Assembly (NCBI GenBank): GCA_964561605.1
Contig: CAZLQD010000040.1
Location: 55,306-119,305, forward strand
DNA length: 64,000 nt
Direction: 5' to 3'
From: JALUZX01 sp964561605
Lineage (GTDB): Bacteria > Planctomycetota > UBA1135 > JALUZX01
Part shown: piece by piece, positions 51,953 through 60,518 of the stretch
Layout of the letters: each line of letters starts with the position of its first letter
Numbering within the stretch: position 1 is the first letter of the stretch
The notes under the pieces: generated by a model
Databases searched by the model: none
Told to the model about the DNA's origin: nothing
The model's input: the letters and a program-made list of their open reading frames with translations, nothing else
Translations under genes and position numbers: made by a program

Positions 51953-54230
51953 GCGGCGGCGCCGGGGCCGGATCCCCGGGAGGAAAGGCCCGGCGGGCCT
52001 CCCCTTCCCGGGGATCCTCCTCTCCCTCCTCCTGGCCGGATTCCCCCCGGACCTCCCCGCCGGCCCGGGAGGTCCGGAAGAGGGGCCGGTCCTCCTCACG
52101 GCGGAGAACCGGGCCCTCCTGGAGAGGAAGGAGACCGCCCTGGCGACCATCCCCTTTCCGAGGGGGAAGGTCCGGGAAAGAGACCTGGCGGAACTGGTCG
52201 TCCGGGGCCGGCCCACCTCCTGGCGGATCCTCTGCCGCTGGCCCGGCGGCTCCCTCCGCGCCGCCCAGGCCCAGTTCCCTCTCAGGCTGGGGCCGGGCCA
52301 GGCCGTGCGACTCCGCCTCGCCCGGGGAAAGGCCCTCGCCGGCCCTTTCCGGCCCTATCCTCTCTCCCCGCCCGCCCCTCCTTTCGGAATCACCTCCTTC
52401 GTGGCGGACCGCTTCGGCGTGACCTACCGGGCCTCCGTCCCGGGCGGAGAAGAGGTCCTCCTGGAAGAGACTCCCCAGGTTCGGGTCCGCCGCTACCACA
52501 CTTATCACCGCAACCCGGATCCCGGGGCGGGAATCGGCAGGGACTTCCTCTCCCTGACGGTCTACCTCACGGAATTCTCCTCCACGCCGGTGGTCCTCCT
52601 GGACGTGATCCTGGGAAACGACTACCTGGGATCCGACCATCCCGGTTCCTCCAAGGACCCCAATCTCCATCCCCTGGGAGACGTGGCTCTCTCGGAGTTC
52701 CGCCTGGAGGGAAGAGGCCTGGATCTCCTCCCCCTCTTTCCCTCCGAATGCGGACTGGAGGGTCCCAGGAAGGAGAAGGACGGCCGGACCGCCTGGGTCC
52801 TCTTGAAGGACACCTACCTGGGGGACGGCCAGTGCCGGCGCTGGCGTTTCGCCGGGATCCCCTCCAGGGACCGGATCCCCGGAAAGGACCGCCGCCTCGC
52901 CGAATCCACATGGAAGGCCCTGGCCCGGGCCCCCCTCCTCCCCCTGGCCTCCGGGAAGGCCTGGAAGGAGTCGGGAGCCCTGTCCCTCTACGGAGGACCC
53001 GCCTATCCTCCGAGGAACTGGGCCGCCCGGGCCGCCGGGGAGTTCCGCTCCTGGAAGACCAGGCCCTGGTTCGGGCCCTTCGGCTCCTGGGGGGACGTGA
53101 AGGAGACCGCCACGACGGGAACGCCGAGAAACACCCCTTGCAGCCCCGAATGGGTCCACGCCGTCCAGACCAACCGGAGCTTCCTTCTCCTCCCCCTCCT
53201 GGGAAAAGCCTGGCAACAGGCCTGCCGCCCGTACCATCTGTGGGGACTCCGGGTGGGGAAGGACCAGGACCTCCGGCTCTGGGGAGGTCTCCCCCTCAGG
53301 CCTTCCTGGGCCGGGATCGTTCCGGCCGATTCGGAGACCCTGGGCAGGCGCAGGCTCTACGCCACGATGCCCTACCGCAAGTGGGCCCGGGGAGCCGAAT
53401 ACGGCCGGGACCGTCCCCACGGCTGGAACGCCTACGACAACGAGCACTGGACCACGGACCTCCTCTTCGACGCCTGGCTCGCCACGGGGGACTGGTGGTG
53501 CAGGGACGAGCTCAGGCTCCTTGGGGAATGCGCCATGGGGATGCTCCGCCCCTTCCGCTACTCCACCCGCCGGCCCCAGGCGGCCCGGTGCGAAGGCTGG
53601 GTCGCCCAGTCCCTGGTGCAGGTCTGGCTGGCCACGGGGGACGGCAGGATCGAGGATTTCCTCTGCGACCGCATCCGGAGGATCCTGGTGCCCGCAATCC
53701 GCCGGGACCGGCCGTGGAAAACCCCCTTCCTCCAGTCCGACTACGCCGGAACGGGTTTCCCCATGCCCCACAGGTTCTACATGCCCTGGCAACACGGCCC
53801 CCTCGTCCTGGGAATGCTCGCCGCCTGGGACCACTTCGGCGAGAGGGGGGCCCTGGAGCTCTGCGAGGCCGCCATGGACGCACTGGAATACGCCCGGGTG
53901 AGGAACGTCCGCCTCCCGGGAGGCCGGTTCGTCCGGGAAGGGATCCGCTATTACGTTCCCGTGGAGGTGAAGGGGAAGGCCGTTCCGGCGGACTGCTTCG
54001 ATGCCGATCCCCGTATCGGAATCAAGCTGGCCTCTTCCCCGCTCGGGGGTCCCAACGAGTTCCTCACTCTTCCTCTCTACCTGGCCGCCCGGGAAGAGAG
54101 GCTGTCCCCAAGGGCCAGGAAGATCGCCGCCGGCCTGGGGAGTCTCCTCCTCGGGGCCCACAGAAGAGGCCCGGAAGGCCAGTGGAACAAGTGGACCTTC
54201 CTCATCCCGGGAGGCCCCTCACCCCGTTGA
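51906..54230 (+). CDS. Secreted protein with helical-barrel features, unknown function
   Basis: 774 residues; I do not recognise a family. After an Arg-rich start a hydrophobic stretch (LPFPGILLSLLLAGFPPD, about 32-50) may serve as signal. The first 300 residues look beta-rich; the second half has Trp-rich helices such as NEHWTTDLLFDAWLATGDWW and QSLVQVWLATGDGRI, in the style of (alpha/alpha)6-barrel glycosidases or lyases. The start overlaps the preceding gene by 47 bases without a clear ribosome site, so a later start is possible. Third gene of the DUF3857 operon. Confidence 0.65.
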   Translation: MRKPARSSLRPRAGAERRRRGRIPGRKGPAGLPFPGILLSLLLAGFPPDLPAGPGGPEEGPVLLTAENRALLERKETALATIPFPRGKVRERDLAELVVRGRPTSWRILCRWPGGSLRAAQAQFPLRLGPGQAVRLRLARGKALAGPFRPYPLSPPAPPFGITSFVADRFGVTYRASVPGGEEVLLEETPQVRVRRYHTYHRNPDPGAGIGRDFLSLTVYLTEFSSTPVVLLDVILGNDYLGSDHPGSSKDPNLHPLGDVALSEFRLEGRGLDLLPLFPSECGLEGPRKEKDGRTAWVLLKDTYLGDGQCRRWRFAGIPSRDRIPGKDRRLAESTWKALARAPLLPLASGKAWKESGALSLYGGPAYPPRNWAARAAGEFRSWKTRPWFGPFGSWGDVKETATTGTPRNTPCSPEWVHAVQTNRSFLLLPLLGKAWQQACRPYHLWGLRVGKDQDLRLWGGLPLRPSWAGIVPADSETLGRRRLYATMPYRKWARGAEYGRDRPHGWNAYDNEHWTTDLLFDAWLATGDWWCRDELRLLGECAMGMLRPFRYSTRRPQAARCEGWVAQSLVQVWLATGDGRIEDFLCDRIRRILVPAIRRDRPWKTPFLQSDYAGTGFPMPHRFYMPWQHGPLVLGMLAAWDHFGERGALELCEAAMDALEYARVRNVRLPGGRFVREGIRYYVPVEVKGKAVPADCFDADPRIGIKLASSPLGGPNEFLTLPLYLAAREERLSPRARKIAAGLGSLLLGAHRRGPEGQWNKWTFLIPGGPSPR

Positions 54231-54274
54231 ACCCGGCGGGCCTCCTATCCCCCCCCTTTCCAGGCGGCCCGCCC

Positions 54275-54327
54275 CCCCTGACGTCGGGGAATCCTGTTCT
54301 TCGAACAGGCTTCCCCGCCGGCAGGGG
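54275..54327 (-). repeat. Hairpin repeat element, copy M1
   Basis: 53 bases forming CCCCTG-A-CG-T-CGGGGA with its partner TCCCCG-C-CG-G-CAGGGG, an at/ct internal loop, a 7-bp inner stem CCTGTTC/GAACAGG and a TTC loop (GAA on the minus strand). Confidence 0.9.
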
Positions 54328-54540
54328 CCAACGGGCTCTTTTTTTTCTTACGTCCGCCCCACGCAGTCAGGGACCAACGGGCTCTTTTTTCTTACTCAGC
54401 CACCCGCAGCCAGGGACCAACGGACTCTTTTTTTGTACGTCAGCCCAGCACAGACCGGAGCCAACGGGCTCTTTTTTCTTACGTCAGCCACCCGCAGCCA
54501 GGGGCCAACGGGCTCTTTTTTTTGTACGTCAGCCCCGGCC
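54324..54540 (+). repeat. Five tandem T-tract units of 43-46 bases
   Basis: Units start at 54324, 54370, 54413, 54457 and 54501. Each reads roughly GGGRCCAACGGGCTC, then 6-8 T, then (C/G)TTACGTCAGCC and a GC-rich end. In the fourth, GAGCC/GGCTC with an AACG loop precedes the T tract, a terminator-like form; others keep it only partly. Confidence 0.85.
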
Positions 54541-54581
54541 GGCCGAGTCCCCTGCGAAGCAGGGGACGAGGACGCCCGGGG
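54527..54581 (+). repeat. Hairpin repeat element, copy P1
   Basis: Head CGTCAGCCCCGGCCGG, then a perfect 9-bp stem GTCCCCTGC/GCAGGGGAC (54547-54567) with a GAA loop, then GAGGACGCCCGGGG. It is followed by the shared spacer GAGTGGCTCCAGCATCGACA. Confidence 0.88.
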
Positions 54582-54633
54582 AGTGGCTCCAGCATCGACA
54601 GCGCCAAAAAAACACCTCGACCCCCCTCACACC

Positions 54634-54686
54634 CCCCTGACGTCGGGGAATCCTGTTCTTCGAACAGGCTTCCCCGCCGGCAGGGG
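54634..54686 (-). repeat. Hairpin repeat element, copy M2
   Basis: Identical in sequence to M1 over its 53 bases; followed by CTAACGG, the reverse complement of the CCGTTAG head. Confidence 0.9.
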
Positions 54687-55326
54687 CTAACGGGAAAATC
54701 AGGGGACTAACGAAAAAAGCGGGGGGCGCGGCGGCTTGGGGTTCCCTGCCGCGCCCCCCACAGGGAGCAATCTCGGGAGCTGCCTCGATCAAGTCCGGGA
54801 CACCGGACGCACACTCATCCAGGCCATCCGTTCCATACCGGCCCGGGCCGCCGGCGCCGGAAGGCTCCGGAACCCCCTGCTGGCAAGACCGAAGCCTGGA
54901 CAATCACCCGCTCCGGCGGAACCCACGCCGCCCAGGCTCCCCAGCCCCGCGAAGAGGGCGGGAAGAAGAAGGGCGGAGAAGGCCACGGCCAGGAAGCTGG
55001 AGACTCCCGGCTCGGCCACAGTATGGACCTCTTGAGGATGAGGATGGTGCAAGGCCCCAGCCTCGAGGGCTCCCTCATTCCAGGGACCCGCTCTGATCTT
55101 CCTCCCCATAGGACACCTCCCTTTTTCCAGGTTTCCCTTCACGCCCGGGCGCCCTTCCCCTCGAAGGGCTCTCTCCCGGCGTTGTCTTCTTCGGCAGAGG
55201 GAGGCCTTTCCTGTACAAAAACTCCACGGCCGGGCCCACCCCCCTGTCTACAGGGGAGACAGCCGGAAAAGGATCCAGGAGAAACGCCGGGTTTTCAGGA
55301 AAAAAACCCACCCGGAAAAGGCCCCT

Positions 55327-55674
55327 TCACCCCCCCTCCCTTCCCGTCCGCTTCAAGGGCCTTCCCACTTTCTCCTCCACGGAGCGGACCTTGGTTCCCA
55401 GCCGCCCCTCCCGGCCTTTGCGGTAGTCGATCTTGATCGAGCAGGTGATCCGGCTGCAATCGGCCCGCATCCTTTCGAAACACTCCCGGATCACCTCCAT
55501 GACCTCCTCCCAGGTTCCCTCCAGGACCGTGCCCATCGGGGTGAGAAGGTAGTCCAGGCCGCTTTGGTCCACCACGTCCAGGGACCTGGCCACGAAGGCC
55601 GAGACGCTCTCTCCCTTGTCCAGGGGAGTCATGCTGAATTCCGCCAAGACTTCTCGGGGGACCTTTTCGCCCAT
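55327..55674 (-). CDS. Thiamine-binding protein, MTH1187/YkoF family
   Basis: 115 residues with the family pattern throughout: VLAEFSMTPLDKGESVSAFV, SGLDYLLTPMGTVLEGTWEEV, the ECFERM helix and KIDYRKGREGRLGTKVRSVE. Proteins of this group (DUF77) form small ferredoxin-fold multimers and bind thiamine or hydroxymethylpyrimidine. The Gly/Arg tail is variable. It is divergent from a small coiled-coil gene across 61 bases, with AGGAGGT before its ATG. Confidence 0.93.
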   Translation of the reverse strand: MGEKVPREVLAEFSMTPLDKGESVSAFVARSLDVVDQSGLDYLLTPMGTVLEGTWEEVMEVIRECFERMRADCSRITCSIKIDYRKGREGRLGTKVRSVEEKVGRPLKRTGREGG

Positions 55675-55735
55675 GGCCGCACCTCCTATGTTGGAGTCTT
55701 GGTTTCCACCCTAGATCCCGCAGAGGTTTTCCGCA

Positions 55736-55972
55736 ATGGAACCAGGAAAGACCGGGGAAACACCCCCAAAGGAACGTCTGGAGGACTTGGAGAGGAAGGT
55801 GGCCCGCCTGGAGAAGGCTCTGGGCCTCCTCCAGGAACGACAGAGGAGCGAGCAAGAAAGGAAGAAAGAGATCGAGCGCCGCCGCCTCCTGGAGAACCTT
55901 CCCCTTACCGCCCTCATCGTGGTCCTGGCCGTCCTGGCCGCCCAGTGGGTCTGGCACATCCTGGGCCTTTGA
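55736..55972 (+). CDS. Small tail-anchored coiled-coil protein
   Basis: 78 residues: residues 12-50 are a heptad-rich charged helix (RLEDLERKVARLEKALGLLQ) and residues 56-74 a membrane helix (LTALIVVLAVLAAQWVW) at the very C-terminus. No family is recognised. It would sit in the inner membrane with the coiled coil in the cytosol. The start is plausible, though no strong ribosome site is present. Confidence 0.55.
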   Translation: MEPGKTGETPPKERLEDLERKVARLEKALGLLQERQRSEQERKKEIERRRLLENLPLTALIVVLAVLAAQWVWHILGL

Positions 55973-56399
55973 GGCCCGGGTACCTCCTTCGCCGGGCGGA
56001 ACTTTCAGAAAAAATACCCTTTCCCCCCGTTGCCAAGGCGTCCCTTCCCCTTTAGGATTCCCGCCCCATCGGGATCTCCTCCGGGAAATCCTGGGAGAAA
56101 CCATGAAGACGAGGCACGGAAATTCCACCTTCCACCACTCCCCCCGGCCCGCCGCCGGGCAGGGAGGCCGTGTCTCCTCCATCCGGGAGGATTCCTCCAG
56201 GAGGTGCTTCGGGCCGGTCCCCGCAGGGGGTCCGGCCTGTTGCAAGAAGGCCTCCTGACGGGTCCCGAGAACCCGTCCCTTCCGGCCGCCCCCCCTTCGC
56301 CCGGGCGGCCGGTTCCCCCGGTCGCCCCCACCGTCGTACCCCCCCCTTTTTCCACCCGGAAAAACCCTCGATTCCACGATTCCACACAGGAGGAAGACC
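55973..56399 (+). other. Leader region of the lysW operon
   Basis: Holds a possible 51-codon ORF and three strong stems in series: GGCCGG-CCCC/GGGG-CCGGCC (56212-56237), GACGGGT/ACCCGTC (56257-56277) and CCGGCCGCCC/GGGCGGCCGG (56282-56312). A short T tract (56347-56351) lies 35 bases after the third. No T-box or lysine-riboswitch core was recognised. Attenuation of the operon is possible. Confidence 0.5.
56103..56258 (+). CDS. Possible leader ORF of 51 codons before lysW
   Basis: ATG preceded by GGGAG; the product starts MKTRHGNSTFHH and ends CCKKAS. Composition (Arg, Ser, Gly, Pro) is not convincing for a real protein. Its stop lies within the second leader stem, which is the only reason to record it. 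Four Lys codons are present, two of them adjacent near the end. Confidence 0.2.
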   Translation: MKTRHGNSTFHHSPRPAAGQGGRVSSIREDSSRRCFGPVPAGGPACCKKAS

Positions 56400-56573
56400 A
56401 TGACCAGAACCACAGAATGTCCCGAATGCGGCGCCACAGTTACCTTCCCGGGGGACGTGATGCAGGGAGAGATCCTCTCCTGCCCGGACTGCGGGATCGA
56501 GCTGGAAGTCCTCTCCGTGGACCCGCCCCGGGTGGGCCCCGCCCCGGAAGAGGAAGAGGACTGGGGCGAGTGA
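56400..56573 (+). CDS. lysW: Amino-group carrier protein LysW
   Basis: 57-residue carrier protein. Four Cys in CPECG and CPDCG form the zinc knuckle, and the C-terminus is EEEEDWGE, the EDWGE motif whose final Glu is joined to alpha-aminoadipate (or glutamate) during lysine (or ornithine) synthesis. CAGGAGGA lies 6 bases before ATG. It is the first gene of the operon with lysX 22 bases downstream. This small acidic protein is the hallmark of the carrier-bound pathway known from Thermus and archaea. Confidence 0.97.
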   Translation: MTRTTECPECGATVTFPGDVMQGEILSCPDCGIELEVLSVDPPRVGPAPEEEEDWGE

Positions 56574-56595
56574 GCCCGGGAAGGAACCCACTCTC

Positions 56596-57462
56596 ATGAA
56601 AAACCCCAGAGTCGGCCTCCTCCTCTCCCGGGTCCGCCTCGAGGAGAAGCATCTCCTCAAGGCCCTGGAGAAGCGGGGGGCCCGGATCGAGATCCTGGAC
56701 GACCGCAAGATCGTCTTCGACTTCCACGAAGACGGCTGGAACCGGTTCGACGTGATCCTGGAGCGGTGCATCAACCACTCCAGGGCCCTCTACGCCCTCC
56801 GTATCCTCAACGACAGGGGCGTCCCCACGGTGAATTCCTGGAAGGTGGCCCTGGTCTGCGGCAACAAGCTGGAGACCACCTCCGCCCTGGTGAGGGAAGG
56901 GATCCCCACTCCCCGGTGCAGGATCGCCTTCACCCCCGAATCGGCCCTCTCCGCCATCGAGGACATGGGCTATCCGGTGGTCTTGAAGCCTGCCGTGGGA
57001 TCCTGGGGACGCCTGCTCTCCAAGGTCAACGACAGGGAGGCCGCCGAGGCGATCCTCGAGCACAAGCAGGTCCTCGGGAGCTACCACCACTCCATCTTCT
57101 ACATCCAGGAATTCGTGGAAAAGCCGGCCCGGGACATCCGCTCCTTCGTCGTGGGCGAAGAGACGATCTGCGCCATCTACCGCTACTCGGAGCATTGGAT
57201 CACGAACACCGCCCGGGGCGGCCGGGCCGAGAACTGCCCCGTCACGGAAGAGATCGACCGCCTCTCCCTTGCGGCGGCCGAGGCCGTGGGCGGCGGGGTC
57301 GTGGCGGTGGATCTCCTGGAGACCCGGGACGGAAGGCTCCTGGTCAACGAGGTGAACTACACCATGGAATTCAAGAACAGCATCGACACCACGGGAGTGG
57401 ACATCCCGGGAAAGATCGCGGACTACGTCCTGGCCGTGGCCGAGGAAGGGAGGTCCAAGTGA
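56596..57462 (+). CDS. lysX: Alpha-aminoadipate--LysW ligase LysX
   Basis: ATP-grasp ligase of 288 aa (RimK family) that attaches alpha-aminoadipate to the LysW C-terminal Glu. ATP-grasp features: VVLKPAVGSWGR, YIQEFVEKPARDIRSFVVG, the metal-binding LLVNEVNYTMEFKNS. The central NTARGGRAE is typical of LysX/ArgX. A glutamate-specific (ArgX) or dual role cannot be excluded from sequence alone, but the homocitrate synthase gene in the same operon favours lysine. Confidence 0.95.
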   Translation: MKNPRVGLLLSRVRLEEKHLLKALEKRGARIEILDDRKIVFDFHEDGWNRFDVILERCINHSRALYALRILNDRGVPTVNSWKVALVCGNKLETTSALVREGIPTPRCRIAFTPESALSAIEDMGYPVVLKPAVGSWGRLLSKVNDREAAEAILEHKQVLGSYHHSIFYIQEFVEKPARDIRSFVVGEETICAIYRYSEHWITNTARGGRAENCPVTEEIDRLSLAAAEAVGGGVVAVDLLETRDGRLLVNEVNYTMEFKNSIDTTGVDIPGKIADYVLAVAEEGRSK

Positions 57463-58493
57463 TCCGCGTCTCCATCACGGGAGCCAGTGGTTACGCCGGG
57501 GGAGAACTCCTGCGCCTCCTCCTGGGCCACCCGGGCGTCCGGGTCGCCCAGGTCCTCTCGGCGAGCCGGACCGGCAAGTTCGTCCACACCGTCCATCCCA
57601 ACCTGGCCGGGCTGACGGACCTCAAGTTCGACCACCCCGAGGCCCTAGAGGAATGCGACGTCCTCTTCCTCTGCGAGCCCCACGGCAAGGCGGCGGGAAG
57701 GATCGAGCGGTTCGCCTCCCTGGCGGAGAGGATCATAGACCTCTCGGCCGACTTCCGCCTGGGGGCGCCGGAGGACTACCAGAAGTGGTACGCCTGGGAG
57801 CATCCGGCCCCGGAGTGGCTCCCCCGGTTCGTGTACGGCCTTCCGGAATTCTTCCGGGAGGAGCTGAAAGGCGCCCGGTACGCCTCGGGAGTGGGATGCA
57901 ACGCCACGGTCACCAACTTCGCCCTGGCTCCCCTGGCCCGCTCAGGCCTCCTGGAGAGGGCCGTCGTCGAGGTCAAGGTAGGCTCTTCCGAGGCAGGCGC
58001 CAGGCCCACCGAGTCCTCCCACCATCCCGAGCGGGCCCAGGCCCTCCGGGTCTTCTCCGCCGCGGGCCACCGCCACCAGGCCGAGGTCCGCCGCCTCCTG
58101 GGGGAGGACTTCGAACTCCACTTCTCGGTGGTCTCCGTTCCCCTCGTCCGTGGGGCCTTCGCCACGGCCCACTGCTTCCTGAAAGAGCCTCTCTGCGAGA
58201 AGGACCTCTGGAAGCTCTACCGGGGCGCATACGGGAAGGAGCCCTTCGTGAGGCTGGTGAGCAGGAAGACCGGGATCCACCGCTACCCGGAACCGGCGAT
58301 CCTGGCGGGGACCAATTTCTGCGACGTGGGCTTCGCCGCCGACCCGGGCTCCCCCGGCAACCGGGTGGTGGTGATGGCCGCCCTGGACAACCTGGTCAAG
58401 GGCGCCGCCGGTTCGGCCCTCCAGTGTTTCAACCTCATGACGGGACAAGACGAGAGGGAAGGCCTCACCTTCCCCGGACTCCATCCGCTCTAG
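57459..58493 (+). CDS. lysY: LysW-aminoadipyl/glutamyl phosphate reductase LysY (ArgC family)
   Basis: NADPH-dependent reductase of carrier-bound acyl phosphate to semialdehyde; 344 aa. Start GTG at 57459 overlaps the lysX stop. Nucleotide-binding ITGASGYAGGELLR at the N-terminus; catalytic Cys in GVGCNAT; FSVVSVPLVRG is a family segment. The frame is open much further upstream, but only as a shadow of lysX. Pathway assignment comes from the neighbours. Confidence 0.95.
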   Translation: MIRVSITGASGYAGGELLRLLLGHPGVRVAQVLSASRTGKFVHTVHPNLAGLTDLKFDHPEALEECDVLFLCEPHGKAAGRIERFASLAERIIDLSADFRLGAPEDYQKWYAWEHPAPEWLPRFVYGLPEFFREELKGARYASGVGCNATVTNFALAPLARSGLLERAVVEVKVGSSEAGARPTESSHHPERAQALRVFSAAGHRHQAEVRRLLGEDFELHFSVVSVPLVRGAFATAHCFLKEPLCEKDLWKLYRGAYGKEPFVRLVSRKTGIHRYPEPAILAGTNFCDVGFAADPGSPGNRVVVMAALDNLVKGAAGSALQCFNLMTGQDEREGLTFPGLHPL

Positions 58494-58503
58494 GAGAATC
58501 ATC

Positions 58504-59310
58504 GTGATCGTCGTCAAGATCGGAGGAAGCGAGGGAATCGACCTGGACGCCGTCGTCCGGGACCTGGCCGCCCGGCACGAAGAGGGGAGGGAGACCGTGG
58601 TGGTCCACGGCGGTTCCGCCCTGGCCACGGAGCTGGGGGAGAAGCTGGGCCACCCGCCTGTCTTCGTCACCTCCCTCTCCGGATACACCTCGCGGCGCAC
58701 CGACAGGAAGACCCTGGAGATCTTCGAGATGGCCTGCGCCGGCAGGATCAACAAGGACCTGGTGGAGCGTCTCCAGCGGCTGGGGGTTCCGGCCGTGGGG
58801 CTCTCCGGCCTGGACGGAAGGATATGGGAGGGAACCCGGAAGTCCGCCATCAAGGTGCTCCACAAGGGCAGGAGAATGGTGATCCGCGACGACTACACGG
58901 GGAAGGTGGAGAAGGTGAACGTCTCCCTTCTCTCTACCCTCCTCCGGGCGGGCTACCTCCCGGTCCTCTGCCCTCCGGCGGCGAGCTACGAGGGGGAAGC
59001 GGTCAACGTGGACGGAGACAGGGCGGCGGCGGCCACGGCGGCCGCCCTGGGGGCCGAAGCCCTCGTGATCCTCTCCAACGTGCCCGGCCTCCTGGAGAGA
59101 TTCCCCGACGAATCCACCCTGATCCGGAGGATCCCGGCGGACAGGATCGAGAGCTTCATGGATTTTGCGAAGGACCGTATGAAAAAGAAGGTCATGGGCG
59201 CCGCCGAGGCCCTCCAGAAGGGGGTGGGCCGGGTGATCTTCGCCGACGGCCGGGTGGAGACCCCCCTGGAGCGGGCCCTGGCCGGGGAAGGGACGGTGAT
59301 CGGAGGATGA
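58504..59310 (+). CDS. lysZ: LysW-aminoadipate/glutamate kinase LysZ (ArgB family)
   Basis: Amino-acid kinase-fold enzyme of 268 aa that phosphorylates the side-chain carboxylate of LysW-bound aminoadipate. The family motifs are VVKIGGS at the start, VVVHGGSA, and VNVDGDRAAAATAAALGAEALVILSNVPG. It starts with GTG after a GGAGAATCATC spacer and is 10 bases from lysY. The end overlaps the following gene in one reading. Confidence 0.95.
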   Translation: MIVVKIGGSEGIDLDAVVRDLAARHEEGRETVVVHGGSALATELGEKLGHPPVFVTSLSGYTSRRTDRKTLEIFEMACAGRINKDLVERLQRLGVPAVGLSGLDGRIWEGTRKSAIKVLHKGRRMVIRDDYTGKVEKVNVSLLSTLLRAGYLPVLCPPAASYEGEAVNVDGDRAAAATAAALGAEALVILSNVPGLLERFPDESTLIRRIPADRIESFMDFAKDRMKKKVMGAAEALQKGVGRVIFADGRVETPLERALAGEGTVIGG

Positions 59311-59315
59311 GAGAC

Positions 59316-60518
59316 ATGGAGAGACCGGAAGACCCGGGAAGGCTCGTTTCCCTGGAGAAGGAACACATGTCGGGCGGAATGGCCCGCCGGGACGTCCTGG
59401 TCGTCCGGGGCGAAGGAGCCCGGCTCTTCGACGCCCGGGGAAGGGAATACATCGACCTGGCCGGCGCCAACGGCTGGGCGGCCCTGGGCCACGCCCACCC
59501 CGAGGTCACCCGGGCCGTCCGGGAGCAGGCCGGGCGCCTGGTATGTTATACAGAAAACGGATTCAACGACCAGAGGGCTCTATGGTTCGCCGAGCTCTCG
59601 GCGGTCCTCGAGCGGGAGCTCGGCTCCGGCGAAAAGGGCCCCCTCTCGAGGATCCATCCCTGCAACAGCGGGACCGAGGCGGTGGAAGGGGGCGTCAAGG
59701 CGGCCCGGTACTTCACGGGAAGGCCGGGGATCGTGGCGGCCAAGCGGGCCTTCCACGGCCGGACCCTTGGCTCCCTCTCGGCCACGTGGAAGCCCCACTA
59801 CCGGGATCCCTTCCGGCCCCTGGTCCCGGAATTCACCCACGTCCCCTTCAACGATCCGAAGGCCCTGGAAAAGGCCGTCACGGACAGGACCGCCGCCGTC
59901 CTCCTGGAAGTGGTCCAGGGGGAGGGAGGCGTCCACCCGGCGACGGAAGAGTTCCTGTTTGCAGCGGAGCGGATCTGCCGGGAACGGGGCGCCCTCCTCC
60001 TCTTCGACGAGGTCCAGACCGGCATGGGCAGGACGGGGAAGTGGTTCGCCGCATGCCACTACGAGGCGGAACCGGACATTCTCCTTCTCGGGAAGGCCCT
60101 GGGAGGAGGAATCCCCCTCGGCGCCGTGGTCTGGCGGCGGGATCTCGGGACCTTCCAGGCGGGCCGCCACGCCTCCACCTTCGGCGGCAACCCCCTGGCC
60201 TCTGCCGCCTCCCGGGCGGTGCTCCGGGTCATGGAGGAGGAAGACCTCCCGGGCCGGGCCGCGCGCCTCGGGGAGAAGGCCATGGCGGCCTTCCGGGAGC
60301 GGAAGCCCCCCGTCGTCCGGGAAGTCCGGGGACTGGGCCTCATGATCGGCCTGGAGCTCAAGAAAAAGGTCCAGCCCTACATCCAGGCCCTCATGGACCG
60401 CGGAGTCTGGGCCCTTCCGGCGGGCCCCACGGTGCTCCGCCTCCTTCCTCCCCTGGTCATCCCCGAAGAGGACCTCGACCGGGCCGTGGAGACCATTCTG
60501 GAGGTGCTCCATGGGTGA
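59316..60518 (+). CDS. lysJ: LysW-aminoadipate semialdehyde aminotransferase LysJ (ArgD family)
   Basis: PLP-dependent class III aminotransferase of 400 aa giving LysW-lysine. PLP lysine in LLLGKALGGGIPLG; FDEVQTGMGRTG and the HASTFGGNPLA loop are conserved. An ATG at 59307 overlaps the lysZ stop, but the GGAGG at 59302-59306 abuts it; the ATG at 59316 sits nine bases from the same site and is preferred. Both give the same domain. Confidence 0.95.
   Translation: MERPEDPGRLVSLEKEHMSGGMARRDVLVVRGEGARLFDARGREYIDLAGANGWAALGHAHPEVTRAVREQAGRLVCYTENGFNDQRALWFAELSAVLERELGSGEKGPLSRIHPCNSGTEAVEGGVKAARYFTGRPGIVAAKRAFHGRTLGSLSATWKPHYRDPFRPLVPEFTHVPFNDPKALEKAVTDRTAAVLLEVVQGEGGVHPATEEFLFAAERICRERGALLLFDEVQTGMGRTGKWFAACHYEAEPDILLLGKALGGGIPLGAVVWRRDLGTFQAGRHASTFGGNPLASAASRAVLRVMEEEDLPGRAARLGEKAMAAFRERKPPVVREVRGLGLMIGLELKKKVQPYIQALMDRGVWALPAGPTVLRLLPPLVIPEEDLDRAVETILEVLHG

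Larger units (their letters stand above)
54231..55326 (+). other. Repeat-bearing gap without a confident gene
   Basis: 54231-54733 holds two TTC-loop hairpin elements, five T-tract tandem units and one GAA-loop hairpin element. 54734-55326 has only overlapping short frames on both strands with no family similarity; one minus-strand frame (54789-55142) has a single hydrophobic stretch, but I would not call it a gene. Confidence 0.7.

Noticed and set aside
54324..54540. Five regularly spaced repeats that could suggest a CRISPR array
   Set aside because: The units are directly contiguous with no unique spacers and no cas gene is nearby.
54789..55142. Minus-strand 117-codon frame with one hydrophobic stretch
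   Set aside because: GTG start without a convincing ribosome site, biased composition, and competing open frames of equal length on both strands.
55973..56399. Lysine riboswitch or T-box in the lysW leader
   Set aside because: Neither the L-box core nor the T-box bulge sequence could be found; only generic stems are visible.
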